The position numbers and the translations under genes are program-made. From NCBI GenBank assembly GCA_917880885.1, contig OU862928.1:37250962-37314961 (forward strand): DNA of 64,000 nucleotides, given 5' to 3'. Source of the DNA: Limnephilus marmoratus (taxonomy: Eukaryota; Arthropoda; Insecta; Trichoptera; Limnephilidae). Below are positions 1-10,815 of the stretch, piece by piece (position 1 is the first letter of the stretch; every line of letters begins with the position of its first letter). The notes under the pieces were generated by a model, which saw only the letters and a list, made by a program, of their open reading frames with translations, did no database searches and had not been told where the DNA came from.

Positions 1-2
1 TA

Positions 3-1433
3 ATAAAACGGAAAAATAAAGTTACCACGCTGGCATCGATCACTTCAACCGTCAAACTGCCGGACAAGAACAGAAGAGTGGCTGTGGATAAGCTCACAAT
101 TTTCCAGCGAGCGTGTATTGCAAAGCAATGTGAACAGGATTTACAGGATGACTTCAAGTTTGAGTTGGCCCCGTTCCCGATGTCTCTGGTCAATGAACAA
201 GGGATGCGCAAGGGCACAAAATCTACTCTGTAATCTGCCTTCACTCCTCTTTCCAGCCACACGCCGATAGATGCCAGCACTCACGTCATTTTGGATGGTG
301 GCTACTTCTTGCACAAGGTCGTGTGGCAGCGAAAGATCACGATTCGAGCACTTTTGGAGCATTATACCACCTACGTCCGAAACCACATTGGGAAGAACGT
401 CTCCATCGGTTTTGACGGCTACCCCGAAGATGCTACAAAAAAAAACACCAAAACAGTGGAACGACTCCGGCGCTACGCAGCTCATCCCAGCTTATAACTC
501 TTCTCTGTGACGCCTTTCAGAAGGAAAGAGTAGAAGTGGCTGTTGCAGAAGAAGATGTGAATCGAGGGATCGTCATGATCGTGGGAGAAGACGTCGACCT
601 GCTCGTTCTTCTCTCAATGGTTTAGGCGCTGAAGGGACAAACATCTTCAGAAGAGCACGAAGGGTGAAACTGGTTGCTGACACTACTCTACGACCTCCTA
701 CAACCACCAGGGCTCCCGGCGATTACCAGGAATGGCACTATTCACCCACGCGTTTACCGGGTGCGATACCACCTCAGCATCGTTTGGCCAAGGAAAGACC
801 AAAATCACCACACTTCTGAGCAAGAGTGAACCGCTTGCTGAGCAAGTGGAGGTATTCCTTCAGCCAGACTCCACCACACAAGCCGTGAGTGAAGCAGGCA
901 TAAAGTGCTTTGTGGCTCTATATGGGGATGAGATCGCGAGGGATACTTTGGATTTCCTGAGGTATAAAACGTTTGTCACTTCAACAAGCATAAACCTCGC
1001 CCATTTGCCACCGATGGAAGATACCGCAGGCCACCATGCAGCAAGGTGCTACCTCTAAGTGCAGAAGTGGCGGGGAGTCAACTTGAATCCCACTGAATGG
1101 GGGTGGAAGCTGTCTTCTCAAGGACTCACCCCCATCCTCACCACGATGGATCCCGCACCTCCTGCCCTTCTGTGAAAAATTTCATGTAAATGCAAGAAAG
1201 GATGCTCTGGGAGCTGCTCGTGCAGAAAGGCTGGGCTCCACTGCTCAGTCCTCTGTCAGTCATGCGATGACAAATTGTGCATTAGCATCCCGGATGTGGA
1301 GCTGAAATGCTCGGACGATGAAGATGACCCGACTACAGACTGGGCGCCTCTCCCAGCGTCCATCACAGATATCGAGACACCTTCTTCGTGCGAGCCTAAG
1401 CCCGGGCCATCTAAGATAAAAAGAAAGACATGA
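3..1433 (+). pseudogene. Broken copy of a PIN/FEN-like nuclease gene with C-terminal CXC motif
   Basis: Conceptual translation, with frame changes, gives a protein typical of a dispersed multicopy invertebrate family of unknown role. In order: an N-terminal part ending near 233 with the motif FELAPFPMSL; ILDGG (Asp codon at 294); FDGYP (411-425); the acidic block GEDVDLLVLL (about 580-612); FTHAFTGCDTTS (from about 741), which resembles the helix-hairpin segment GCD of FEN1/XPG nucleases; an EWGW segment (about 1095); and a tesmin-like cysteine cluster, CKCKKGC then CSCRKAGLHC (1185-1244). The acidic residues expected of a metal-dependent PIN-like nuclease are present. Lesions seen: stop at 231-233, frame change between about 497 and 503, stop at 623-625, another frame change before 732, and in-frame stops TAA 1056-1058 and TGA 1173-1175. 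From 732 to 1433 one frame is otherwise open. The nuclease assignment is an inference from motif layout; the family relationship is fairly sure. The copy may begin before the window. Confidence 0.75.
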
Positions 1434-2240
1434 TTTGGCAACCAAGACACAATACCTACATGATTTATATTAGTTTTATTTTTGGGTACATGTAATTTAT
1501 CCTTATAGTTAGTACCATGATGTTTGTACAAGCATTTTTGTATGTAGATATATAAAACAATGTTTGAAGATGACGTAATTCCCAAAAGATTTATCATCTT
1601 TTCTTTTTTTCATCAAAATTTGTTAACAAAAACAAAACAAAATTGTAACTGTTTGATAAATAAAACCATAAAAAGACGTGAGAACAGTTTATTTGCATTT
1701 ACTCCCCAAAACCCACTTATGACTGTTTTTGGTTATCTGGCGTTCTTGAGAGAACCGTTAGGTCTACAGATATCAATCTAGTCTTAAATGAAAGCAAATT
1801 AAATTTACTACAACTTTATTTGATATAATATTTGACGTGGGATGCGTGTTTTAGAAAATATTTTACAAAATAAGTGAACATTTTGAAAAAATTTCACTTT
1901 TTGGAAAAAGTGGCCTATTTTCGAAGAACTGTATCTTGGAAACCAATGACTGTATATAGCTTGCTTTGGTGTCAAATTGTAGCAAATTTAGTCTTCTTTA
2001 AAATTATTTATACTGACTATACCAGTCAGACCCTTCCTTCACTGAGATATTGAGCAAAAACTGAAAAAAATCCGAAAATTTCCTGGTTTCTTGGGTCCAC
2101 CGCCGCTCGCACAGCATTTTCGAAGTTGCAAATTTTTTTTTTAATACTGGTTTAAGTCCTAACAACATATAAAAAATTCAGAATGACCGGACCTTTTGCA
2201 AGCACAACCCCCTTTTCATGTTTAACTTGACTGGACTATA
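1434..2240. other. AT-rich stretch without recognised feature
   Basis: No ORF of note, no repeat shared with other parts of the window, and no RNA gene seen. It lies between the nuclease pseudogene and the first LINE fragment. Confidence 0.5.
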
Positions 2241-3147
2241 AATCGACTTTTTGCATACTGTAAATTAAACAAATTAATCCTAAACATTTCTAAGTGCAAC
2301 AAATTATCTTTTACGCGTAACAAAAATAAAATTTCTTTTAATTATAACTTTCATGATACACAAATCCATGAAATAGAATCAAACCGTGACCTTGGGGTAG
2401 TACTAGATGTAAAATTAAATTTTATCAAACACATTAACGAAGTAATTAACAAAGCCAATAAAATGTTGGGATTTATAATTCGCATATCTAAACCTTTTCG
2501 CAATATTTAAACTCTGTACCCCCTTAACACCACGTATATCCGCCCCCACTTAGAATACTGCACACTAATTTGGGCACCGTTCTACCAATGCCATATTGAC
2601 AGAATCGAAAGTGTATAAAATAATTTTTTTAAACACGTAAATTATTCAAATACCTACAAGGCCAACCAGACTAAACCATTTTTTTCATTTGCCAGCGTGC
2701 AGAACCAACCTTAGAAAAAATTCTCCAACCCCCCGTATATGCGCGCAATATAACACGCAATTTAACAATATCGATATTCTTAATAACACTCTTGTGAAAT
2801 ACCGAAACGAAGTCAAATGTACGACCACAAATGTTAATTAAATTAATGCACAACTATAGAAAAGGTACAGCATGAGCATCTCCTGTCCCCATCCCACCTT
2901 CCTCTGCCTCTTGCCCTTTCCTCTTCCTTCTTCCTTCTAATATACTTATATTTATATATTTTTTGTTGTTGTTGTTATTTTCATTTTAATTTAACGGTTA
3001 TTACCAATTACAATTGTATATTATATCATTATAACCAACATTAGCATAAGAAACTGTTTTGGCTTACCTCATGTTTAACCTCTTGTATAACTCATCCTGT
3101 ATATAAATAGCTGTTTGTTTCTTACAATAAATAAATAAATAAATAAA
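2240..3147 (+). mobile_element. 5'-truncated CR1/Jockey-like LINE, RT C-terminus and 3' tail
   Basis: Frame translation from 2240 gives LILNISKCN, then SNRDLGVVLD, KHINEVINKANKMLGFI and RPHLEYCTLIWAPF. These are the conserved blocks after the FADD motif of CR1/Jockey-type reverse transcriptases. In-frame stops occur near 2507 and 2618, so it is dead. A non-coding 3' part follows and ends in an AATAAATAAAT run (3126-3147), the usual tail of such elements. The catalytic RT motifs are missing because of 5' truncation. Clade is not resolved. Confidence 0.8.
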
Positions 3148-3960
3148 TTTCATGTTTTTGAATTTTTGGAATTCACTCACTATTCAATATTATACTTATC
3201 ACAAATCACAACATTGCTGCAGCTCTTTCAAAAGATGAGAATTCGTTCCATACAAAATGTATGAGGAAAAGAATTTTCTTCATAATTTTTTTTTTCGCAA
3301 GTTTTTTCGATTTATAGCTATACTTCTATTCGGGGCGGAGACAATTCCAACGAACCAAAGATCATAAAAATCGGTCCTACCGTTCTCTCGTTATAAATGG
3401 TCTAACTAACCCGACTTTGTTTTATATATGTATTATTAAGATAAGATTAAGTTAAATACATTTTCTATGCACTCTTTTAAAATACATCGTAATATATTCC
3501 AATGGCGCTTTATAAAATCGGCCATTAATCGTTCATCAGTTCCGCTCCTCGCTGGCAATTCGTGCGATGCATGCGGAAACTCCGCCAGAATTTTATTTAT
3601 ATCCCCATAAACCAATCCGCACTCCGCACAGAGCAATTATTCTAACGCGGGAACAAAAGAACGTATGGAATATTCGCTGGAACGACCAGCAAATGCTTAG
3701 TTTCCTCATAATTCCATCTGGAAATAAATGGGAAATAAACCCCAGTCTTTGTTGTTTTGAAAAAACTGCTGAAAGGAATTAAATTTGAGCTAATATTGAG
3801 TGTGTGCAAACTTATTTGTTTCGGTTGAATATTCAATGAAAATTTCTGAATGGTGTCATAAAGTGTACAGTTCTTAATAATCGTGTGTAGTTCTTAGTAA
3901 TGCGTGTACACAGTGTCCAGCTGCAATCAGGCTGGCCCCAAATCATATTTATTTATTTAT
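3148..3960. other. Intergenic, no supported feature
   Basis: AT-rich. Short ORFs at 3436-3636 and 3567-3836 overlap on opposite strands and show no family motif. A TTTATTTATTTA run occurs at 3947-3963. Confidence 0.4.
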
Positions 3961-4021
3961 TTACTAGCAGACCCGGCCACACGTTGCTGTGGCTAACGAA
4001 ATACAACGACATTACCCAACC

Positions 4022-4332
4022 TTTATTTATTTATTTATTGAAAAAAATAAGAAGTACATGAGAAACATAAGCTGCATATCTCACTAGGGCATTCCTGTAT
4101 CGAGATATGCAGTTTTACATTGTAATTTAAACAAAAAACATACATATGAACTAAATAAAAATATAATTATAAACCTATAAAAAAATATAACAATAAGCAA
4201 ATTAAAGATAACATAACAATAAGCAAATTAGATACTATAACAATAAGCAAATTAAAAAGTACATAATAATATATAAGTTAAGTTATTAAATTTGGATTGT
4301 ATGAAATATAGCTGAATTCCAGAATGATTTAT
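4022..4332 (-). mobile_element. LINE 3' UTR fragment inserted in repeat A
   Basis: Absent from the sister copy of repeat A at 34833. Read on the minus strand it is non-coding and ends in an AATAAATAAATAAA tail (plus-strand 4023-4040). It carries an 11-bp stem-loop (4072-4112) whose loop matches the 3' UTRs of the LINEs at 38575 and 53396, so it is a strongly 5'-truncated member of the same LINE group. Confidence 0.7.
4072..4112 (-). ncRNA. Conserved LINE 3'-UTR stem-loop
   Basis: CTGCATATCTC (4072-4082) pairs perfectly with GAGATATGCAG (4102-4112) around a 19-base loop. On the minus strand the loop contains TACAGG...CCTAGT. The same loop motif, with different but again fully paired stems, recurs at 39508-39544 and 53576-53609. 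Confidence 0.65.
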
Positions 4333-4739
4333 AAAACCACACCACCAGCTGCCCGCTGCCCGCTGCCTGAATTGAATATTTGAATTTCTAGGTTTTTCTC
4401 TACTATAATAAGCATGTATTATACAAATAAACCTTCCTCTTGAATCACTCTATCTATTGATGAAAACCGCATGAAAATCCGTTGCGTAGTTTAAAAGATC
4501 TATCTATCTAATACTATGTAATGATGATATCTTTTTATATTTAAAAATGAAGCGCAAATCTCGAGATCAGCTGAACCGATTTCGCTAATTCTTTTTTTTT
4601 AATATTCCTTGAAGTACGAGGATGGAAAAATTAAGAAAATTGCGCAGAAAATTGGATAATTTCAGAAAACCTATTCTAACCTAAACGACTATCGCACGTT
4701 TGACAGTTCGCGTGTTTGAGAATTTAAGTTGATAAATTT

Positions 4740-5216
4740 ATTTAAAGTAGGTACTCCCCTAATGGTTTGAATCGAATCAAGAATTGTAGATATATTTTAA
4801 ATAGGTATTTATGTTAGGTACCAAATTTAATATGCATGAAAAATGTAAATTTGAATAAAAATTGTAAAAGGTGGTACGCGGGCTGTTTAAAAACTGAATG
4901 TACCGGGATTGAATATATGGAACGCTGGAGGAGGTTTGGCGGGACGAGGGAGCGGGAACGGTAAGAGGGAAGGCGGGGAAGGTGGAAGGTGAACGCGGGA
5001 GGGGTAGGGGCCGTGTGAGGGGGGAGGGGAACTCGAAAGGGGGGAGAGTGGAGGGGGGAGAAGGTGGAGGTGACGGAGTGGGAACGCGAGAGGGGAAGAG
5101 GATGCAGGAGAAGAAGGGTAGGCGGAAGGGGAACGGGACGAATGGGAAAGGACACTCAGGGAGAAACAATTTATTTATTAAATGGCATAGCAACGCATAC
5201 CGGGACCAGCTAGTTG
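4740..5216 (-). repeat. Interspersed repeat family B, minus-strand copy
   Basis: On the minus strand it starts at 5216 with AGCTGGTCCCGGTATGCGTT and TGCTATGCCATTTAATAAAT. It then runs through a long pyrimidine-rich core (plus-strand purine tract 4925-5150) and ends with CAGTTTTTAAACAGCCCGCG and about 150 AT-rich bases. Other copies: 13745, 15692, 39912, 58640 and a fragment at 23610. The Pro-rich and Gly/Arg-rich ORFs here are by-products of the purine tract. Confidence 0.75.
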
Positions 5217-6018
5217 ATGACATATAAATTCATCTTCCCTCTCTCCGTAATTTGAATTGTTGGCCAAGAACACCTTTGAATGGTAAAAGCCAGAAACCTT
5301 TGAAAAAAAAGACTTATGGCGATTTTTCTTTGCTGATTTCCTAAAACTTTTATTAGAATTTGGTCATTAAAGAAACGAGAGAGTTTATTGAAAAAATGGA
5401 CCCATCCGTTGGTTTTATTTTGAGTTCATGCCTTTTAAATTTAGATCCACAATTCTACCGTGGAAATATTTGGTTTATTTTAATAGTAGTACAATTTAAA
5501 TGCAACGTTAATCAATTTATTGGTTAACTTCACAATAGGCCACTTGCATCACATTTTTTTTAAATTTTTTTCCGGTTTAGGAAAATATTCTAAGACATTC
5601 TGTATTTTTTATTTTTTTTATCGTATTTTTGAAACCCTGGGGATTTTTTGAAAATTTCAAACCGAAAAATCAGACCATTTTTTATAAACCGGAAAGACGG
5701 GACATAATTTTATAGGTGTGAAAAAACGATAATTACATAGCCGAAAATCATTTAAAAAAAAAAAACGTTTTCCACACGAATGGCACAGTAGAATAACGAG
5801 GCATACCAAAAATATTACATCTCATAAATATTTTTTTCCTTGATCCATCTTAGTGATCATAAATCATCATAATGTACAGCGTCTATATTACTAAATTCAA
5901 TGTAATATACTTGAACTTGTAAATTGTAATAATAGTAAGAATATTATAAAATTTTATTTTGTTAAAATCAGCACCATAATCATTATACCTCTAAAACATG
6001 TACCGACATCATCTTCAC

Positions 6019-6069
6019 GTTCTGAAGAGAACCCCGTACCCATTAATTATACGGGGTTCTCTTCAGAAC
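6019..6069. repeat. Perfect 20-bp inverted repeat, 11-base loop
   Basis: Arm 6019-6038 (starts GTTCTGAAGAG) is the exact reverse complement of 6050-6069. The loop is CCCATTAATTA. Arms are about half G+C in a very AT-rich surround. It is too short for a typical miRNA precursor; it may be a fold-back remnant or a cruciform-forming site. Confidence 0.85.
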
Positions 6070-6522
6070 ATCTGTCAAAAAATCAAACCAAATGATAAGT
6101 TCGCAGAGAACAAACAATAAATCTAGTGAACGAATTCAAAAATTCGTCTGAAATCAAAGTGATGCCATATAAAAAAATAAATCAGTGTGGAATTTTATCA
6201 AATTAATAGGAACATTTTCGGCGACGGGACATTTTCATGTAGTGACGTCACGAGCCCAAATAATGGATTTATTTATTTAAAAATAAAAAAACTGTACGTT
6301 TCTAAAAATTTTTACTAACATTTTCGTAATCCTAGTAAAAAACTCTATCCACACAATTTTTTAAGTCGTTATGAAGTCCATGCAAGTGACCTATTGTTTG
6401 ACTACCAATTAATACGAAAATTTACTGATGTTTGATGCATAATTTATCATGAATAACGTGTGCGTTAATCTGCCATTCCTCCATTGAAGTTCTGTTCAAA
6501 GGGGATTAACTAAAATTTGGTT

Positions 6523-6551
6523 CGTCCTAATTAAAAATTTTAATTAGGACG
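6523..6551. repeat. 29-bp near-perfect palindrome
   Basis: CGTCCTAATTAAAA and its exact reverse complement are separated by a single A. Confidence 0.85.
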
Positions 6552-6785
6552 ATCATTATATCCTCGTAATCTAAATCATTTAAAAACATACATATACAGA
6601 TAATATTAACTTTGTTATTCAATGAATTCGAGAAAAACATAAAATCTGAAAATTGATTGGATATAAAATAGGTCGGGAATTTTTCTTAAGAACATACTCT
6701 TTTGATGTGAGTTGAAGTTTGGAAATTTTCCGTGTCGGGACATTTTTGTTTTTCTTAAATTTTTATATAAAAATTTGCCTTTTTT

Positions 6786-7590
6786 AGTGCAATTCACAAG
6801 CGGTAGAAGTGAAAAAGTGTGTTTTCTTCTTCGGAATCGATAAATGTCGCTCTATTATGTGTTTTCTTTTTCTGTTTTTTTTTTTAATTGGTTTAAAGAT
6901 TGGATATTGTATTTCAAAAAATATATATATTTGGATTTCGCAGGATTCCACCCTTGGTCCAGACTAGACCAAACGAGACTTGTGCGGGACCGTGGAATTA
7001 TCGTTTTATATTGGAACCTAGTACCTACGCGTGAAATAAATAAATATTTTGTTGCTTTCTCATTCTCTCGCTGGCAAAATCCTGTAGATTTTTTTTTACA
7101 TGAATACCGCACAAGAGTCCCAACTGCTGCCGTCTGGAGCCAGTGAGACTATGGCATCCCTGATTGGGGTATGTTGTAAGGCTGAAAGTAGTGAGGAGGG
7201 GAAGGAGATAGGGAAGAGGAAGGTGGGGAAGTACCTGGCTATTCAGATCTGGTCACCAAACACGGCAGAAGCCATTTCAAGCAACGTTTCAACAGGGCGA
7301 TACTGAGAGTATCTTCCACTCTGGAACGTGCCGCAAATATGCTATATATTATTTTAAATGAATAAATTGAGAAATACTCAAATTAATCAAATAAAATTTA
7401 TTTGCCACGCCGGGATTCGATCCCGCGACCTTCGGAATGCGAGTCAAGCGCCTTACCGCTGCACTACGCCGGTCGGTGCAACGGTGCAGATGTGTGTGTT
7501 CGTCTTTTTTTAGTGTCGCTCGCTTCCGTTTCACCAAGTTTCAAATCACAACGGTGCTAAAGAATTTTTCACTACAAAAGCGTACACAAA
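6786..7590 (+). mobile_element. Short element family D, copy 1, split by a SINE C
   Basis: Starts TGCAATTCACAAGCGGTAGA and ends near TTTTTCACTACAAAAGCG. The middle has a degraded tRNA-like block and the motif TTCTCATTCTCTCGCTGGC. The uninterrupted relative at 12985-13115 reads ATCCTATAGAT then GTGTATTTGTC, which shows that SINE C (7089-7480) lies between 7088 and 7481. The outer ends (GAAGTGAAA, TTTCACTTC in better copies) are complementary, so a MITE origin is possible; an internal tRNA-like block instead suggests a SINE. Confidence 0.55.
7089..7480 (-). mobile_element. tRNA-derived SINE, family C, full copy
   Basis: Read on the minus strand from 7480: a tRNA-like head with A box TAGTGCAGCGGTAAG and B box GGGATCGAATCCCG, an AT-rich linker with AATAATATATAG, a body including CAGATCTGAATAGCCAGG, a pyrimidine-rich part, then GGGATGCCATAGTCTCACTG and CTCTTGTGCGGTATTCATG, ending in poly(A) (T-run 7089-7097). 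The poly(A) tail and pol III-type head identify it as a SINE. ORFs here are by-products. Confidence 0.85.
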
Positions 7591-7594
7591 AACT

Positions 7595-7995
7595 GGATAA
7601 TATTTCTGTAAATTTAAATGAATGAATTTAAATGAATGAAATTTAAGTGAATTTCTAGGTCGTATGTATTTACTTACCTGTGAAATACAGATTAATCTAA
7701 TCCCCTGATCAAAACAGCTTACGAATTATAATTGTAAAGGTAATAATTCACGTTGAATTTCAACAAACGATCCTTCAGTCGATTCATCGAGTAATAATAA
7801 AGAGAGAAATTTACTTTACTGTGTTTGTTTACCAATTATTTGTTAGAGTAATTTATTTGGGTTTGTGCTTGTTTTAATGTGCCGGATAAATTATTCAAAG
7901 AACCTATCCACTGAAAATAGCAGTTAGAAAATTGAGGGGCGTTTTCACAAAGAGAAATATCTACAAAAACTTTTTTTTGTGATGCGGTTTTAAGT
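7595..7995. other. AT-rich spacer
   Basis: No ORF, repeat or RNA gene recognised between element D and the next SINE C. Confidence 0.4.
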
Positions 7996-7998
7996 GAA

Positions 7999-8712
7999 TT
8001 TTTTTTTATATGTACACTTTACAAGAGTCCCAGCAGTTCCCGTCTGAGCCCGTGAGACTATGGCATCCCCAATTGGGGTATGTTGTGAGGCTGAAGGTAG
8101 TGTGGAGGGGAAGGAAATGCAGCAGAGGAGCATGGGGAAGTGTCTGGCTATTCAGATCTGGTCACCAAACACGGCTAAAGCCTTGTTTTACATTAGCTCC
8201 GCACAGGAGGCCCCGAGGAAAATAATTCATCTTTGGGGATGCTGTGTGGAGGGTATTTTTAGGAATGGAAGGAGAGGGAGTTCTGGGAAGGAAAAAGATA
8301 TGAAGGGTGGGTAGGAATCTGGGGGTCATGTATCCAGGAGTGACGGACGTATGAATCCATCCCTCCCACTGCAGTGCATGGCGATATTCCGAGAGAATAC
8401 GGCTGGATAAGTCAAAACGACTCCCTCAAAAAATTCTCTCTCGATCCGGCCTGCCATGCAGCTGGTGACACGGACAAACCTAACCCCATAAACCCAATTC
8501 AAGCAACGTTTCAATTCTGAATGGTGGTCTTTCTTACACCAGGGCGATACTGAGAGTTTCTTCCACTCTGGATCGTGCGCCAAATTTACTATATATTTTT
8601 TTAATGAACTCTTTGTGAAATAACACAAAATTTATTTTTCACGCCCTGATTCGATCCCGCAACCTTTGGATTACGAGTCAAGAGCCTTACCTCTCGACCA
8701 CGCCGGCCATCG
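7999..8712 (-). mobile_element. SINE family C copy split by a SINE E
   Basis: Same layout as the copy at 7089-7480: T-run at about 8000 (poly(A) tail on minus), body, and tRNA-like head at 8637-8712 with B box GGGATCGAATC. The body is broken between CACGGCTAAAGCC (8168-8183) and ATTCAAGCAACG (about 8498) by an inserted SINE E fragment. Confidence 0.8.
8186..8498 (-). mobile_element. SINE E fragment nested in SINE C
   Basis: Plus-strand order is the reverse complement of SINE E: TTTTACATTAGCTCC (tail end), GGGGATGCTGTGTGGAGGG, GGAGTGACGGACGTATGAAT and TCTCGATCCGGCCTGCCATG. Compare the plus-oriented copies at 31662 and 36920. The 5' end is missing. Confidence 0.75.
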
Positions 8713-8836
8713 TGGAGTTACCCGGTGTTCATATTTTAATTTCAATTATTTTTTAGACATGATGAATATTCAAAAAAACTCAACACACTTTATTTAAAAT
8801 AAAATTTAAAAAATAATAATGCGATATTTTACAACA

Positions 8837-9252
8837 AATTTGGGAGGAGGATATGGGTAGCGCTGACCGCCTCGGGAACCATTTATTCACCAACACCCCT
8901 CCCGTAGGTCATCTCAAATGGGTGCCCGGGTTTACGGGGTGAGGGTCGTCTAGGCCTTGACCGCGGATGCTTTTGCCACATACTGCATGGCGGATCAGAT
9001 GAAGAGAGACTGATTGAGGGAGACCATTTGGCCATTTCAGCCGTAATTTCTCGTCCTATCCCCTTCCATCGCAATGGGAGGATTCTTACGACTGTCACAC
9101 CTAAATACTGATCCCCATATCCCTACCTACCCCTCATACCTTTTTCCTTCCCAGAACTTCCTCTCCTTCCTTTCCTTAAAAAGATCCTCCACAGGTAATG
9201 GGCCCTAACGGAAATTATTTTCAAAGCCTCCTTTGTTGAGCTAACAAAAATG
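8837..9252 (+). mobile_element. SINE family E, near full-length copy
   Basis: Starts ATTTGGGAGGAGGATATGGG; carries CTCGGGAACCATTTATT, GTGCCCGGGTTTACGGGGTG and CCAGAACTTCCTCTCCTTCC; ends GTTGAGCTAACAAAAATG. The same order recurs more than a dozen times in the window. No tRNA-like head was recognised at its 5' end, so its pol III promoter type is open. Confidence 0.75.
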
Positions 9253-9284
9253 AAAACGAGTGTGCTTTAGACCACTCAACTGAA

Positions 9285-9460
9285 GTAAGACTTCTGCTGA
9301 AGAGAAAGAAAATATACGTGCGCACTGCTCTCTCTTGCTCCTACAGTGTGATATAGACAATAGGCCTACACTGTGTAACGTAACTGGCTTTGAGAGAAGG
9401 AGAAAAAGAAAATGTGTGCTTGCATCTCTCTTTCTTGCCCCTACAGTAATATACGAAGCG
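9285..9460. repeat. Two imperfect direct repeats, period about 112 bp
   Basis: GAAAGAAAATATACGTGCGC followed by CTCTCTCTTGCTCCTACAGT (about 9302-9348) recurs as GAAAATGTGTGCTTGCAT followed by CTCTCTTTCTTGCCCCTACA (about 9407-9455). Confidence 0.6.
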
Positions 9461-9469
9461 TTCGCCTAG

Positions 9470-10080
9470 CTTTTCGTAACGCTCTCGTCGCACATTCGCC
9501 AGCTTACTCCTCAAGCCAATCGTGCGTAAAGAATTTTTACTTCAAAAACAAAAAATTGATGTTTAATTCCTGAAAATTTATCATTTTCCATTACACAGAA
9601 CGCAGAAAAATACATTGTTTTTTTTTTTTATCTGAATTAGCGATTTTACTTATGTAAATAGAAAATAAGGATAAAAAACGTTTTCGTAGAAATTTCCCTT
9701 TGTGAAAAAGCTCCTCAATTGTATTTTGAAATACACATCGCGTTCCGGGAGTTATGAAATGGAAATAACGAGATCTTAGAATAAATTAGTTATTTATGTA
9801 TTTATGTGGACGGGAATAACATGTTTGTTGAAGGTGGCAACGGAAGGAGATACGCATTACACATAACTCTTTCTATTCATAGAATTAAAACAATATTTAT
9901 ATAAGACACCTTATAAGTCCGTTTATAAGTTTAGAACATGTGTGTTGAACATGTTGATTAATTGGTTTTGCATCTGATGACCTATGGATGTTGTTATTGT
10001 GATGAGAAAGTAAATTTAACTATTGTATTATAAATTCTGCTGTGATAAAGACGTGGTTGTTTGTGTACGGAAACGTTTAT
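9470..10080. other. Intergenic, AT-rich
   Basis: Only a short end fragment like element D (about 9522-9560, AAAGAATTTTTACTTCAAAA). Nothing else supported. Confidence 0.4.
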
Positions 10081-10082
10081 AT

Positions 10083-10200
10083 AAAAATGAATACCATTCA
10101 AGTATCTCAACTGCTTCCAATCATCTGGAACTAAAGACTATGGCATCATCTATTGGGGTATGGTGTGAGGCAAATGATAATGGGTAGGGAGAAAGGGATT
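10083..10200 (-). mobile_element. Diverged SINE C tail fragment
   Basis: AATGAATACCATTCAAGTAT and ACTATGGCATCATCTATTGG match the 3' portion of SINE C (tail end at low coordinate) with many changes. The head is lost. Confidence 0.6.
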
Positions 10201-10735
10201 AGAATTAAGAAGAACTAAAGATTTGCTAAGACGCTTATGGATTTCTATATGAGTGATGCCCAACCACCAAACAAGATAGGTAAATCACAATTAAGAGGTA
10301 CTCACTGCTGTTATGTCTTCTGGCTTGGTTTCCGTTTGGTGACAGTCACAGATGTGTCCATAAGCGCTCGATAAGATTGTTCTATTCGATTATTAGAACT
10401 ACGATAAAGTTTGAGTCACGAATCGATAGGATAAGAAGTTCACACAAAGCATACGATATGATTTACATTTTATGTAACGGTAGGATAAATAACACTTCGG
10501 CGTAGAGCGAAGTGTCACGAAACGATGGTGTTTAGCAACGGACTAACGGACTAACGATAAAGCGGTACTTGACACCTGTCTATGGTGTAGTTAGGCACCC
10601 TTATTGTGCGGAATTCCAAAAACCTGGATTCCTCCGATCCCGTATGACAATCGGAGCACAAAACGAATGAAATTCATCAGCGTTATGAAACATTTATGGT
10701 TAAGGTTTTCATAGAACAATTTTCTCGGTTTACCC

Positions 10736-10815
10736 GCGTAACGAAGTCCTTAAAGGGACTTTTTAACTCCTGACGTTTCGGACAAATCTCACTGTCCATC
10801 TTCAGAGGCCCTATG
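10736..10815 (-). ncRNA. Hammerhead-ribozyme-like motif (Penelope-type repeat)
   Basis: On the minus strand: CTGAAGA (10799-10805), then TGGACA...TGTCC able to form a stem, then GAAAC (10774-10778), then an AAGTCC/GGACTT hairpin. This is the order CUGANGA, stem II, GAAA, stem III of a hammerhead core. Hammerheads of this kind are known from the pseudo-LTRs of Penelope-like elements. Stem I and the cleavage site could not be settled by eye. A related motif lies at 44541-44625. Confidence 0.5.

Larger units (their letters stand above)
3964..4515 (+). repeat. Interspersed repeat family A, copy 1 (interrupted)
   Basis: Begins ACTAGCAGACCCGGCCACAC and shares its start, a CTGCCCGCTGCCCGCTGCC block (about 4350) and the following ~150 bases with the copy at 34833-35110. 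That copy reads straight through where this one carries an insertion (4022-4332). No coding capacity. A similar start is fused to a family B copy at 13640. The element class is not known to me. Confidence 0.7.
5220..6785. other. AT-rich intergenic with two perfect hairpins
   Basis: Long A- and T-runs and no protein motif on either strand. The only structure found is the two inverted repeats at 6019-6069 and 6523-6551. Confidence 0.5.

Noticed and set aside
4777..5227. Pro-rich and Gly/Arg-rich ORFs on both strands
   Set aside because: They are readings of the purine/pyrimidine core of repeat B; the same happens at 13779-14091, 15622-16008 and 39772-40226.
7100..8314. Small plus-strand ORFs with MASPIGVCC and similar
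   Set aside because: Antisense readings of SINE C; they recur in every copy because the SINE does.
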